Shown: positions 45,501 to 53,222 of the stretch, piece by piece
How the letters are laid out: each line of letters begins with the position of its first letter
Position numbering within the stretch: position 1 is the first letter of the stretch
NCBI RefSeq assembly: GCF_003807585.1
Contig: NZ_RMBX01000009.1
Span: 124,001-188,000, forward strand
Direction of reading: 5' to 3'
Source: Chitinophaga barathri
Lineage (GTDB): Bacteria; Bacteroidota; Bacteroidia; Chitinophagales; Chitinophagaceae
Length of the DNA: 64,000 bases
Made by a program: the position numbers and the translations under genes
Notes under the pieces: model-generated
What the model saw: the letters and a program-made list of their open reading frames with translations, nothing else
Databases searched by the model: none
What the model was told of the DNA's origin: nothing

Positions 45501-45855
45501 GAAATTCTTCCGGCGCATCGGTCTGGGAACCGTGGCCGCTGTAAAAGAGCACACAGATGTCCTCCTCCCCGGCTTTTTCAAAATGAGAGAACAGTTTGCC
45601 GGTGATATTGGCGAAAGTGGGAGCTTCATATGGCAGCGATATCTTCTGCTCTTCGCGGTAAGCAGCTATCTGCCGTTCATCCGCCGTGTTGGGGGCCAGG
45701 TAGTAGGCCGGGAGATATTTCATACCCGGCTGCTGGGCTACCTGTTCGCGGAACAGCAGGTCCACTTTCAGCACGTCATGTATGCATCCGCTCAGCGCGC
45801 CCTGGGAATACGCATTTATGCCCACAAAAGCGGCATAAAACTTACGTTCTTGCAT
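42547..45855 (-). CDS. Caspase-like peptidase fused to a C-terminal alpha/beta-hydrolase (lipase-like)
   Basis: 1102 residues, no signal peptide. Residues 1-295 form a caspase domain with His108 in VLFYSGHGSQ and Cys169 in IIMDCCHSG. Residues about 300-620 form a beta-rich middle part with no family I recognise. Residues about 640-815 form another beta-rich segment. Residues about 835-1102 form an alpha/beta-hydrolase: LLLHGIIGD (oxyanion strand), nucleophile Ser907 in TIVAHSMGGLVARW, and His1082 in VASNHLSYF as likely catalytic base. This part resembles PGAP1/lipase-like esterases. The caspase may release or activate the hydrolase, which could attack lipids. First gene of the minus-strand arm, facing the CHAT gene. 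Confidence 0.9.
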   Translation of the reverse strand: MQERKFYAAFVGINAYSQGALSGCIHDVLKVDLLFREQVAQQPGMKYLPAYYLAPNTADERQIAAYREEQKISLPYEAPTFANITGKLFSHFEKAGEEDICVLFYSGHGSQTDAPEEFHYNNPGRKLETLVCVDSRTTARDLIDKELGYLIWKAFSPIKAHCLIIMDCCHSGNNTRSLMNEDDVQFRFQPSARNKVPFKDFIGYGDKDFYTLEDGHLKTAIPRYVHLASCRNDEKAQESMRGGLFTGKLAEVLRAGGTAASYRDLVQRLAITVSSRADRQHPVAFSFNDADLDQQFLSSKIQPYIPLFEVRYNEVDQVWKAYGGELHGRAVGDVMWVKDKEKTAEAEVTAVYPLYSIISLEGFDTESLDVRASVLKAKRTFMIVESTEDKELENDYRAGKFPFLQLSFKPGTPGAQYKVRRLADKQYVLTDYNGVLPLFRREPEAVVFLEKMNTIANWRSAKELKHLDTVLTKDQFVFEWKAVEGQVANDNATGEKVEEDNIRLHYKDGKYPAFRLHITLKPGAPVERCFVKALYLGSKYAIYTDLIRNDKPALLPGEGLDLEYAVNGKMSATIPVSIDPAYKNYQVTEVTDYLKIIVSTREFDADQYKQNGLELDLAPQRAALTRDLGGEADTPADDQPYWSVFTFPVTCVAESNEQQLPDGGVADFGAFTVTAPKGFSAKATAITETNTRSMTDVPSPDIWGEEETGNALSGSIAAIELQTDQVLEPGAPLVIQQTLPRAALRSLDGADKEEVIVPFGFDHELQLYVPLGYADDEGNIYVEKLPASPVTSRSLVSAVKLYFKKVFRPKQANTLAIYAFKDGRWTEADKLEPSAKATLLLHGIIGDTKYMKEVFMAQDSPPDYIITYDYENLSTEVSATAALLDKALKDAGMGRPGMPELTIVAHSMGGLVARWLTEKVKDTGYIKKLILVGSPCSGSEMAGLSGSATGLLTQALNITGPVKYAITGLAYLLKHLKLYPGTTLKELSPGSKLLQDLALSPMHPGVDYHIIAGNTALLENYSGDDVFLRKIAMAVKEKIVYPGLSFALYDKEANDMAVTLKSMFAIPALDKGKQVQEVASNHLSYFREPASMMALMNLIHHP

Positions 45856-45930
45856 ATCAGCTAATATTTTAATGCGAAACTACGGGGTTACGTTTGTCCT
45901 TTCTAACGTTGTGAACTTTTGGGATCGTAC

Positions 45931-45962
45931 CAAACCTACTACTTTATTGAGGCTCAGACAAA
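45931..45962 (-). promoter_or_regulatory. Promoter candidate for the caspase operon
   Basis: Read on the minus strand, TTTG (45962-45959), a 20-bp spacer and TAGGTTTG (45938-45931) fit the Bacteroidota -33/-7 consensus TTTG...TAnnTTTG. The predicted transcript would begin near 45924, about 70 bp before the caspase-hydrolase start. The rest of the 225-bp divergent gap is AT-rich and must contain the opposite promoter, for which I see no exact box. Confidence 0.55.
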
Positions 45963-46080
45963 TAAAATTACAAATTCCTGTAAAAATCGTAAATTACAAT
46001 TAATTGTTTACTCCAAAAGTTCCGGTAAGAACCGGTTATAACACGCGCACAGGAATTATTTTACCCCGAAGCATCTAGTC

Positions 46081-47934
46081 ATGAAAACTATTATTATATC
46101 CTTTGCGAATAGCACGGATAAGCCTTTAAAATCCATAACGGCTGAAGACGAAGGTATCCACGGCATCCTGATAGCCAACAGACGCGGCAATTTCAATGTA
46201 CACCGCGAATCTTACGCAACCATCGCCAATATGAACAACGCTTTTGGCGCTTATGGAAATGAAATAGGCATCTTTCATTACGGCGGGCACGCCGGGCAGG
46301 TCTCCCTTTTGTTCAACGACCAGGAAGCCAACGGCGTTGGCATCGCTTACCAGCTGAAGCCCAGTATAGACAGTGGCAATCTGAAACTCGTGATCCTGAA
46401 CGGCTGCAGCACCGCCAAACAGGTGGACAAGCTCCTGGCACTGGGCGCCCCCGCTGTGATCGCTACCAACTGCCCGATAGAAGACAGCTCCGCCGGGATC
46501 TTCGGTGTAGAACTGTTCAAAAATCTCGTACAGAAAAGGATGAGCATCCGGAGTGCTTTCACGGCCGCGCTGGCGGCAGCGCAGGTAGCCACGGCGGCAG
46601 CCCTGGGCGCGGACGAAGCCCTTCACCGGGACCTTCACATACCGGGCGACGTGCCCCGTGAACCATTCTGGGGATTGTTCTATAAAACGGCCGATGCGGT
46701 AGACAACAATCCCCTTCCCCCGGTGACGATTGAACCGGCCGCCGTCAATTATGAGCCCAACCTTCAGTTGACCCAGTCCATCTTCAACGCCCTGGTGGCA
46801 GATAAAAACCTCCCCGCAGAACAGCTGAACGCCCGTAAACAACAGGAGATCATCGAGGATAACGTGTTCCAGAAAACGATCATGGACGTGTTCCCCCACC
46901 CCATAGCCATACAGCTGAAAACGCTGTTTGCCGCCGAATACGGCTCCGAAGCCCTGAAGCAGCCCGGGCGCAGGAGACTGGAGCAGATCGGGCGTGTGTT
47001 CCACATTACGGCCGAATTTATGGGCATCATCATGATCTCGCAGCTCTGGGAACTGAAAGTGACCGGGCGCGTGAACGTGTTTCCCGAACCCATCGCACAG
47101 GTGCTGGAAAACTTCTTTTCACTCAGTATAGACGAACGCTCTGTATACAACTACAGCAATCTTATCCGCGACATCCGCAAATACATCGATTCGCTGGGCG
47201 ATGTGAATTATTTTGTGAGCGAACTGGATACCCTGCGCGAGGAAGACCCCGCCAATCTCCCGTTCAAAGAAGCCTGCGAATTTCTTACCTATATCCGCAA
47301 CGGTACTTATTTCACTGTCGCCAATCCTAACAAACCGGCCATCATCAAAGAAGAAGAAGTACCGGAGCTGTGCCTGAGGGCGGAATCCATGCTGTCCGCG
47401 TTTTTTGAAAAACTCGGATTCCTGCACCGCTATACACTCACCAGCATTCAGAATATCCGCATCAACAAATACAGGCATGATACGCTCACCGTATTTGACC
47501 ACCAGGTGGTGAAACTGATGAACTCAAATGCCAGCCATGAAGTGAACTATTACCTGCTGGCCAAACATCTTGACAACAGCGGCGTGGTGCTCACCAAACA
47601 AAACCTCACCGTATACAACGTGGAAAGGCGGCAATGGAAAGGCGATGCGCTGGAATTCCTGAACCTTTCGCCCCTGGTACTGGACATCAATTCCTTCGAA
47701 AGCAAGGCGGACCGGTCCAACCTCGTGTTCTTCGGCCAGTACCGCTCAACGGACGATGTGTATGTATTCCGCAACGTCAGCAAGCCGGACGATGAAATGA
47801 ACCGTGAGGAGATCAATATCAACCGGAAATTCGGCAGAACGGAGCAGCAGGAACAGGGACGTTACGAAGCCGTCTGCTCCCAGCTCACCGCGTTTAAAAA
47901 TCTCGCGTTACAGGCCTTAGCGCCCCAGACCTGA
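46081..47934 (+). CDS. CHAT-domain peptidase with long C-terminal region
   Basis: 617 residues, cytosolic. Residues 1-200 are a CHAT (caspase HetF-associated with TPRs) domain: His70 in IFHYGGHAGQV and Cys109 in VILNGCSTAKQV form the caspase-like dyad, and LGAPAVIATNCPIEDSSAGIF is the conserved block after it. Residues about 225-617 are mostly helical then mixed, with no domain I can name. They may receive the signal or bind the STAND partner. It faces the caspase operon across 225 bp and is followed after 33 bp by the STAND gene, so it is in an operon with the NTPase. CHAT proteases typically cleave a partner after activation. Confidence 0.88.
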   Translation: MKTIIISFANSTDKPLKSITAEDEGIHGILIANRRGNFNVHRESYATIANMNNAFGAYGNEIGIFHYGGHAGQVSLLFNDQEANGVGIAYQLKPSIDSGNLKLVILNGCSTAKQVDKLLALGAPAVIATNCPIEDSSAGIFGVELFKNLVQKRMSIRSAFTAALAAAQVATAAALGADEALHRDLHIPGDVPREPFWGLFYKTADAVDNNPLPPVTIEPAAVNYEPNLQLTQSIFNALVADKNLPAEQLNARKQQEIIEDNVFQKTIMDVFPHPIAIQLKTLFAAEYGSEALKQPGRRRLEQIGRVFHITAEFMGIIMISQLWELKVTGRVNVFPEPIAQVLENFFSLSIDERSVYNYSNLIRDIRKYIDSLGDVNYFVSELDTLREEDPANLPFKEACEFLTYIRNGTYFTVANPNKPAIIKEEEVPELCLRAESMLSAFFEKLGFLHRYTLTSIQNIRINKYRHDTLTVFDHQVVKLMNSNASHEVNYYLLAKHLDNSGVVLTKQNLTVYNVERRQWKGDALEFLNLSPLVLDINSFESKADRSNLVFFGQYRSTDDVYVFRNVSKPDDEMNREEININRKFGRTEQQEQGRYEAVCSQLTAFKNLALQALAPQT

Positions 47935-47967
47935 TAATCATCAAAGCTTCAACCCCTTCAGCCAGAT

Positions 47968-50900
47968 ATGGAACCGATCATCAACAGCCCCTTTAAATTT
48001 CTGGACCCTTACGGCAGGGAAGATTATAATATTTTCTTCGGACGGGACGAGGAGATCAACCAGCTGTACCAGCACATTCACAAAAACAGGCTGGTGCTGG
48101 TATACGGCACCAGCGGCACCGGCAAAACAAGCATAGTACAGTGCGGGCTCATGAACCGGATGGACGATATAGACTGGACGCCTTTTTTTATCCGCCGGGG
48201 CGATAATATCAATGATTCGCTGCTCAATAATCTCAAAAAAGCAATCAGCAACAAAACAGAAGCAGAAACCGGCGTAACGGCCGCGCTCACCGGCAAAAGC
48301 GTGCTCATACAGGCGCCAAGCCCCCGCCCTTCTACCAACATCATCAAAACCAGCAACGTCTGCGACCAGGTATACGAAACCCTCAAAAATGTGAACCTGC
48401 GGTACCTGCGTTCCGTATACCTCATCTTCGACCAGTTCGAGGAATTGCTCATCATGGGCAGCGAGGCGGAAAAGAAAACCTTCATCGACATCATCGATCA
48501 TATACTGACGGACCCGGACCTGCAGTTTTGCAGCCTGCTGTTCATCATGCGGGAAGAGTTTTTTGCGGGCCTCAGCGATTTTGAAAAAGAAATACCGGAC
48601 TTCTGCGACCGCCGCCTGCGCATAGAGGCTATGAACGCGCGGAACGTGGAAGAAGTGATCACCAAAAGCTGCGAAGAATTTTCCATCAGCCTGCAGGAAG
48701 GCCCGGAAAATGCAAAACAGATTATCAGCGTGCTGATGGAAAAAGGTATTGTAAGCCTCCCCTATCTCCAGATCTACCTGGACCAGCTGTGGCGCTCCGT
48801 GTACATGATCACGCCGGTAAAAACAACGGCCCCTGGCAAAGCCTATCCCGCGCTGACGTTCAACAATGCTATCATCAAACGGTTCGGCGGTATGCAGGAA
48901 GTACTGGAACGGTTTGTGCGCGAGCGCATCACCGTGATACAGGACCTGCTGGAAAAAGAATTCACGGGCGTACCCGAAGACTTCGTGAGCAACGTACTGG
49001 ATGCATTTGTAACGGCCGAAGGCACCAAAAGACCGCTGGCATACGTCAGGATCAACAACGGCATCTGGTTCACCGGGCAGGTGCCGCCCTATCTCCTGAA
49101 ACGCCCCGGCAACCTGATGATACGCTGCCTTGCCGAAATGGAGAAAAACAAAATACTGCGTACGGAAGGGCTTACCTACGAGCTGGCGCATGATGTGCTG
49201 GCGGGGCTGATAGACGCCAGGCGCACGGAAGACCAGCGCAGGGCCGGTTTTACGGACCAGCAGATACGCAGCCGCTATACCGGTTATCAAAACAAGATCA
49301 GCGAACTGCTTTCCAATAAAGAGATCGAATCGTACCGGCCGTTTATGGAACAGCTGAACCTTCCGGCGGAGATCATCGCGTTCTACGAAGCGAGCGTACA
49401 GCAAAGGGACCGGATCGCGCAGGTACGGGCGGCCGAAGCGCAGAAGCTGCAAAAGCTCAAGGAACGCCAGCGCCGCTGGAAATGGGGCTGGGTACTGGGC
49501 GGCATCCTGCTGGTCGCTTCCACCGGTTTGTATTTCTATTCACAAATGCTCCGCCGGGAATTTAACCGAAACGAAAGCCTGGTGTTCATGGGTTATGAAA
49601 TGAAAAACCTCGACCCCAAAGAAGCGCTCAACCTCTTTGGCCCTATCAAGGAAAAAGTTTATGGGGAAGACACCAATAAAGTGAACCAGAAGCTGCTGGA
49701 ATTTATGCAGACGCAGGCCATCCAGGGCAAGTTCAGCAAGTATTCCAAACTACTGACCGTATCCCTGATAGAACCGGGCAGGATCGACATTTCGGCGGAC
49801 GGGAATTTTATCGTGCTGGATTCCACCGGTGACAATGTACGTTCCAAGCAGAGACATTATGTTGTCTTTAACAATAAAGGAGAAAACATAGACGTCAACA
49901 ACAGAAAAAATATCGGCTCATTCGGAGACATCAATTATGTTTATTTCACCAACCGCCCCAACATACTGCTATTGGCGTATAAAGGCGTAGAAGAACAACC
50001 GGAAAAGAAAAAAGGCGCATCAAAATCCAAATGGTCCAACAAACCGCAAAATTATAGCCTGATCAAGCAGGAAGAACAGGAGGAAGATGCGCAGGACCAG
50101 CCCTACCAGCCTGAATCCCCGCTGCCTAATGAATTTTTACTGTTTGATTGTGTGAACGGAACGGTGGACACTATCCGCCTGGGCGGGCCCAGACGGTACC
50201 TTCATGCTTATGATGACCTGGAAGACGGGCCATTCACAGAGTTCGATTCCTACCGCGTACGTTTTACAGACAATGGCAACCTGATGGTGCCCTATGTTGA
50301 AATGGACCCGGACGGTTTTCTCGTCAAAAAAGCCCAATTGCTGGATGACAAAGGGCAGCACCTCGCTTACCTGCCTTCCAGCGTTACTGTCACCAGTTCG
50401 CGGGACTTCACGCAATTACTTACGCTGGATGAAACCCACGAAACGATAAGTTATATGAACGTCTACAATTCAGACGGCCATATCATGCACCAGGTCCAGA
50501 ATGTGCTTTTCGGGGACTTTACGGAGGACGGGCATCTGATCTGGGGCAATGGCAGTGACATCAACATACTGGATGGCAGGGATACACTACGGTTCCTGGC
50601 CGGCGGTTATTATGATTATGCATATGCATATGGCAGTGTGAAGATTAAAAAACTGCTGGCGAGGAAAAAAATATCCTTTTACAAAGAAGTGGTAGAACTG
50701 ATAGATATGAAGGATAATTCCCGGCGGCGGTTCGACGAGACGCTGGTAGCGGCTAACTTTGATAAAAATACTTTCATCAGCCGCAACATTAGATTGAACG
50801 ACTACATCCACCCCTTTGACACACTGACATCCATCTATTTCAGGGATTCCTGGCTGCCCTGGTATAAATCTCCCGAAATGCCTTATGACACGCTCTGGCG

Positions 50901-51264
50901 CCGCGATCTCACCGGCAGGCAAACAGCGCCCCCCTATACGCATCCGGACGGGTTTGTAACGCTCCAGTATAACCGGGAAAAAGATGAGCTGCTGATACTC
51001 ACCAGGCAGAACAAACTCATCCTCCTGGGCAGGAACATGGAAGAAAAGACCGCCATGCAGCTCACGGCAAACGACCGTTACGGGCTGTCTGACAATGGGG
51101 AGATACTATATTATGTAAGAGACCGCTGGCTCAGTGCGTTCCCCAACAATCTTCAGCTGCATGTATTCGATGCATCGCGTGCCTGGGCACAGCTGCAATT
51201 ATGGCCGTTAAAAATGGACGTGAGCAAACAGAGGAGGAAAGAGCTGGGACTGTCGTTTAAGTGA
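47968..51264 (+). CDS. STAND-type NTPase with one membrane span and a propeller-like C-terminus
   Basis: 1098 residues. The opening SPFKFLDPYGREDYNIFFGRDEEI is typical of nSTAND1-like NTPases. Walker A is GTSGTGKTS (47-55) and Walker B is VYLIFDQFEEL (150-160, Asp155); the HTH/helical part with LTYELAHDVLAGLI (about 402-415) follows. A charged coiled segment (460-505) leads into one membrane span at 506-525 (WVLGGILLVASTGLYFYSQ). Residues 530-1098 are beta-rich with irregular repeats resembling a degenerate propeller. Charge distribution places the NTPase in the cytosol and the C-terminal part in the periplasm. It is probably the sensor and switch of the island, oligomerising on NTP binding and controlling the CHAT and caspase proteases. 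Confidence 0.87.
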   Translation: MEPIINSPFKFLDPYGREDYNIFFGRDEEINQLYQHIHKNRLVLVYGTSGTGKTSIVQCGLMNRMDDIDWTPFFIRRGDNINDSLLNNLKKAISNKTEAETGVTAALTGKSVLIQAPSPRPSTNIIKTSNVCDQVYETLKNVNLRYLRSVYLIFDQFEELLIMGSEAEKKTFIDIIDHILTDPDLQFCSLLFIMREEFFAGLSDFEKEIPDFCDRRLRIEAMNARNVEEVITKSCEEFSISLQEGPENAKQIISVLMEKGIVSLPYLQIYLDQLWRSVYMITPVKTTAPGKAYPALTFNNAIIKRFGGMQEVLERFVRERITVIQDLLEKEFTGVPEDFVSNVLDAFVTAEGTKRPLAYVRINNGIWFTGQVPPYLLKRPGNLMIRCLAEMEKNKILRTEGLTYELAHDVLAGLIDARRTEDQRRAGFTDQQIRSRYTGYQNKISELLSNKEIESYRPFMEQLNLPAEIIAFYEASVQQRDRIAQVRAAEAQKLQKLKERQRRWKWGWVLGGILLVASTGLYFYSQMLRREFNRNESLVFMGYEMKNLDPKEALNLFGPIKEKVYGEDTNKVNQKLLEFMQTQAIQGKFSKYSKLLTVSLIEPGRIDISADGNFIVLDSTGDNVRSKQRHYVVFNNKGENIDVNNRKNIGSFGDINYVYFTNRPNILLLAYKGVEEQPEKKKGASKSKWSNKPQNYSLIKQEEQEEDAQDQPYQPESPLPNEFLLFDCVNGTVDTIRLGGPRRYLHAYDDLEDGPFTEFDSYRVRFTDNGNLMVPYVEMDPDGFLVKKAQLLDDKGQHLAYLPSSVTVTSSRDFTQLLTLDETHETISYMNVYNSDGHIMHQVQNVLFGDFTEDGHLIWGNGSDINILDGRDTLRFLAGGYYDYAYAYGSVKIKKLLARKKISFYKEVVELIDMKDNSRRRFDETLVAANFDKNTFISRNIRLNDYIHPFDTLTSIYFRDSWLPWYKSPEMPYDTLWRRDLTGRQTAPPYTHPDGFVTLQYNREKDELLILTRQNKLILLGRNMEEKTAMQLTANDRYGLSDNGEILYYVRDRWLSAFPNNLQLHVFDASRAWAQLQLWPLKMDVSKQRRKELGLSFK

Positions 51265-51414
51265 GGAGAAGCTCGGGCATCCGTTGCAGGGCTTGATACG
51301 GCAATTCAATGCGGGCCTTGTATGTATGCTATCAGAAGATGGTTACCGGAGCCGTGCAAAGTGCGGGACGGGCGGCATACAACTGGTCTGGAGGGCCAGG
51401 AGGTAATATAAAAG

Positions 51415-51583
51415 CGGTTCAAGGCCATAGAAGGGCAGTTAGAAGACGGTATGAGAGCGGTATGAGAGCGGCATTACAACGGTATTATAGCGGCACACTA
51501 GCTGCATACCTGGACTTTACTTGGACTTTACCTGGACTTTACTTGGACTTTACTTGGACTTTACCCGGACTTTACCCGGACTT
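51415..51583. repeat. 11-bp phased minisatellite after the STAND gene
   Basis: From 51507 to 51583 there are seven perfect-length 11-bp units of TACYYGGACTT. Before them, units such as GGTATGAGAGC (51448, 51459) and the variants GGCATTACAAC, GGTATTATAGC and GGCACACTAGC continue the same 11-bp step back to about 51415, with one small phase shift near 51503. It lies in the 403-bp gap between the convergent STAND gene (stop 51264) and sugar kinase gene (stop 51668). A plus-strand ORF through it encodes only repeats and is not believed. The rest of the gap shows no gene. Confidence 0.88.
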
Positions 51584-51667
51584 AGAATAGAGAAAATTGG
51601 CCTCAAAATCCACTTTAACCCTATCTGAAGAGGCCCGGAGGTGAATAAACATCATTTTCCGGGGGGC

Positions 51668-52687
51668 CTAACGGGATACTCTCCCGGAAATTCCGCCGGC
51701 TATCAATGCATTTATTTCCTCTTTGCTGATCAGCGCCCAGTCGCCGGGAATGCTTTGTTTGAGTACCCCGCAGGCTGCTGCAAAGTTGATGATTTGTTGC
51801 GGAGATGCCTGATTTATCAGCTCAAATAACATGCCGGCTGTGAAAGCATCGCCTGTGCCGATAGGCTCTTTTACCGGAGGCATGGCTACTTTCAGATCAC
51901 TGAAATACGGCTGGCCGTTGTGCATAATAGCGCCGGTATAAAGCAGGTTGTCGCCTTCGGGGAGGCGGAAACTCATGCCCAATGTACGAAGGTGCGGCAT
52001 ATACGTTTTCAGCTGGTTACATGCGCTGATGAATTTATCCTGCCAGGAAAGGGTTTCATCCGTTCTGATATTGAAATATACTTTTAATGCATCGAGGTCC
52101 GCAACGGCTACATGGCTGGGCTGAAGCAGGGCGGGCATTACTTCAGCGGGGCTTTTGCCGTATTGCCAGAGCGTGGCGCGGTAGTTAAAATCCGCGCTGA
52201 TGGTCATGTTTTTTTGTTGTGCCGCCCGGATCCCTTCACCGCATACTTCGGCGGCGGAGGCGGACACTGCGGCGGCTACGCCCGTCCAGTGGAAATACTG
52301 CTGGCCTTCCAGTACTTTATCCCAGTTGATCATGCCCGGTTCCAGTTCTGTGAAAGCGCTTCCCGCCCGGTCGTAGATCACGCGCGTGGAACGGATAAAA
52401 TTGCCTGTTTCGGTGAAATAAAGGCCCAGCTTGTGCCCTCCGTACAGGATATGATCCGTTCCAACGCCGTGACCTTTTAACTGGTGTATGCCCGCTGCCG
52501 CCAGGTCGTTTTCCGGCACGCGGGTAATATATTGCGTTTGAATGCCCAGCCTCGCCAGCAGCACGCAGAGGTTCGCTTCAGCGCCCGCATACCAGGGCGT
52601 AAAACCGGTAGATTGCAGGAAACGTTTGTCATCGCTGCAATGAAGCCGGAGCAAAAACTCACCGAATGCTGTGAGGCGGTTATTCAT
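51668..52687 (-). CDS. kdgK: PfkB-family sugar kinase, 2-keto-3-deoxygluconate kinase-like
   Basis: 339 residues, cytosolic. MNNRLTAFGEFLLRL and the FTPWYAGAEANLCVLLARLG block match bacterial KDG kinases (GE.ml.l; GGAE.N.A). The C-terminal PfkB signature is EPIGTGDAFTAGMLFEL, with catalytic base Asp280. Family knowledge predicts ATP-dependent phosphorylation of 2-keto-3-deoxygluconate, which then enters the Entner-Doudoroff branch. It is the last gene of a minus-strand operon behind GntP and RidA genes, which also points to a sugar acid. Other PfkB substrates are possible. Confidence 0.8.
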   Translation of the reverse strand: MNNRLTAFGEFLLRLHCSDDKRFLQSTGFTPWYAGAEANLCVLLARLGIQTQYITRVPENDLAAAGIHQLKGHGVGTDHILYGGHKLGLYFTETGNFIRSTRVIYDRAGSAFTELEPGMINWDKVLEGQQYFHWTGVAAAVSASAAEVCGEGIRAAQQKNMTISADFNYRATLWQYGKSPAEVMPALLQPSHVAVADLDALKVYFNIRTDETLSWQDKFISACNQLKTYMPHLRTLGMSFRLPEGDNLLYTGAIMHNGQPYFSDLKVAMPPVKEPIGTGDAFTAGMLFELINQASPQQIINFAAACGVLKQSIPGDWALISKEEINALIAGGISGRVSR

Positions 52688-52740
52688 GATCCTTCATTTT
52701 TTGGAAAAATAGATATTTTCCGTGATACCGGGACCGCCAA

Positions 52741-53208
52741 TCAATGCAATTCAAATAATGCTTCTATTTCGACAGGAATATTGTCCGGCAGGGAACCGAA
52801 GCCTACAGCGCTCCTTACGCCAATGCCGTTTTCTGTGCCCCATACTTCGGCAAACAGTTCGCTGCAGCCGTTGATCACATAAGGATGTCTTTCAAAATCA
52901 GGCGTACAGTTCACCATACCCAATAGCTTGATCACCCGTTTTACCTTATTGAGGCTGCCGATGTGCGTTTTGATGGTGGACAGCATGGTGAGGCCCACCT
53001 GCCGCGCGGCGAGCTTGCCCGCTTCTATGTCCATGTCTTTCCCGATACGCCCGATGATCAGGGACTTGTCGTTTTGTACGGGGCCGTGCCCGGAGAGGTA
53101 CAGGTACTTCCCGTCTACCAGGTAAGGTTTGTAAACGCCCAGTGGTGTAGGTGCGGGCGGGAGTATCAACCCCGTTTTCTCCAGCTGCTCTTCTGCATTG
53201 TAATTCAT
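52741..53208 (-). CDS. RidA-like (YjgF/PF14588-type) protein
   Basis: 155 residues, longer than the 128-residue canonical RidA and matching the 'YjgF chorismate-mutase-like' branch. Visible patterns are LYLSGHGPVQ, AARQVGLTMLSTIKTHIG, RVIKLLGMVNCTPDF and the C-terminal VRSAVGFGSLPDNIPVEIEA, whose Arg is the usual active-site residue. RidA proteins hydrolyse reactive enamine/imine intermediates made by PLP enzymes. Its place between a GntP permease and a KDG-kinase-like gene suggests that an amino-sugar acid deamination step is part of this pathway, although no deaminase is encoded in the window. Confidence 0.85.
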   Translation of the reverse strand: MNYNAEEQLEKTGLILPPAPTPLGVYKPYLVDGKYLYLSGHGPVQNDKSLIIGRIGKDMDIEAGKLAARQVGLTMLSTIKTHIGSLNKVKRVIKLLGMVNCTPDFERHPYVINGCSELFAEVWGTENGIGVRSAVGFGSLPDNIPVEIEALFELH

Positions 53209-53222
53209 ACGATATTCTGTTT

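Noticed and set aside
39932..51264. Type III-E CRISPR (Craspase-like) system
   Set aside because: Caspase/CHAT proteases are present, but there is no Cas7-11-like gene and no CRISPR array in the window.
51309..51590. 93-codon plus-strand ORF after the STAND gene
   Set aside because: Its second half is translated minisatellite and the first half has no protein-like pattern.
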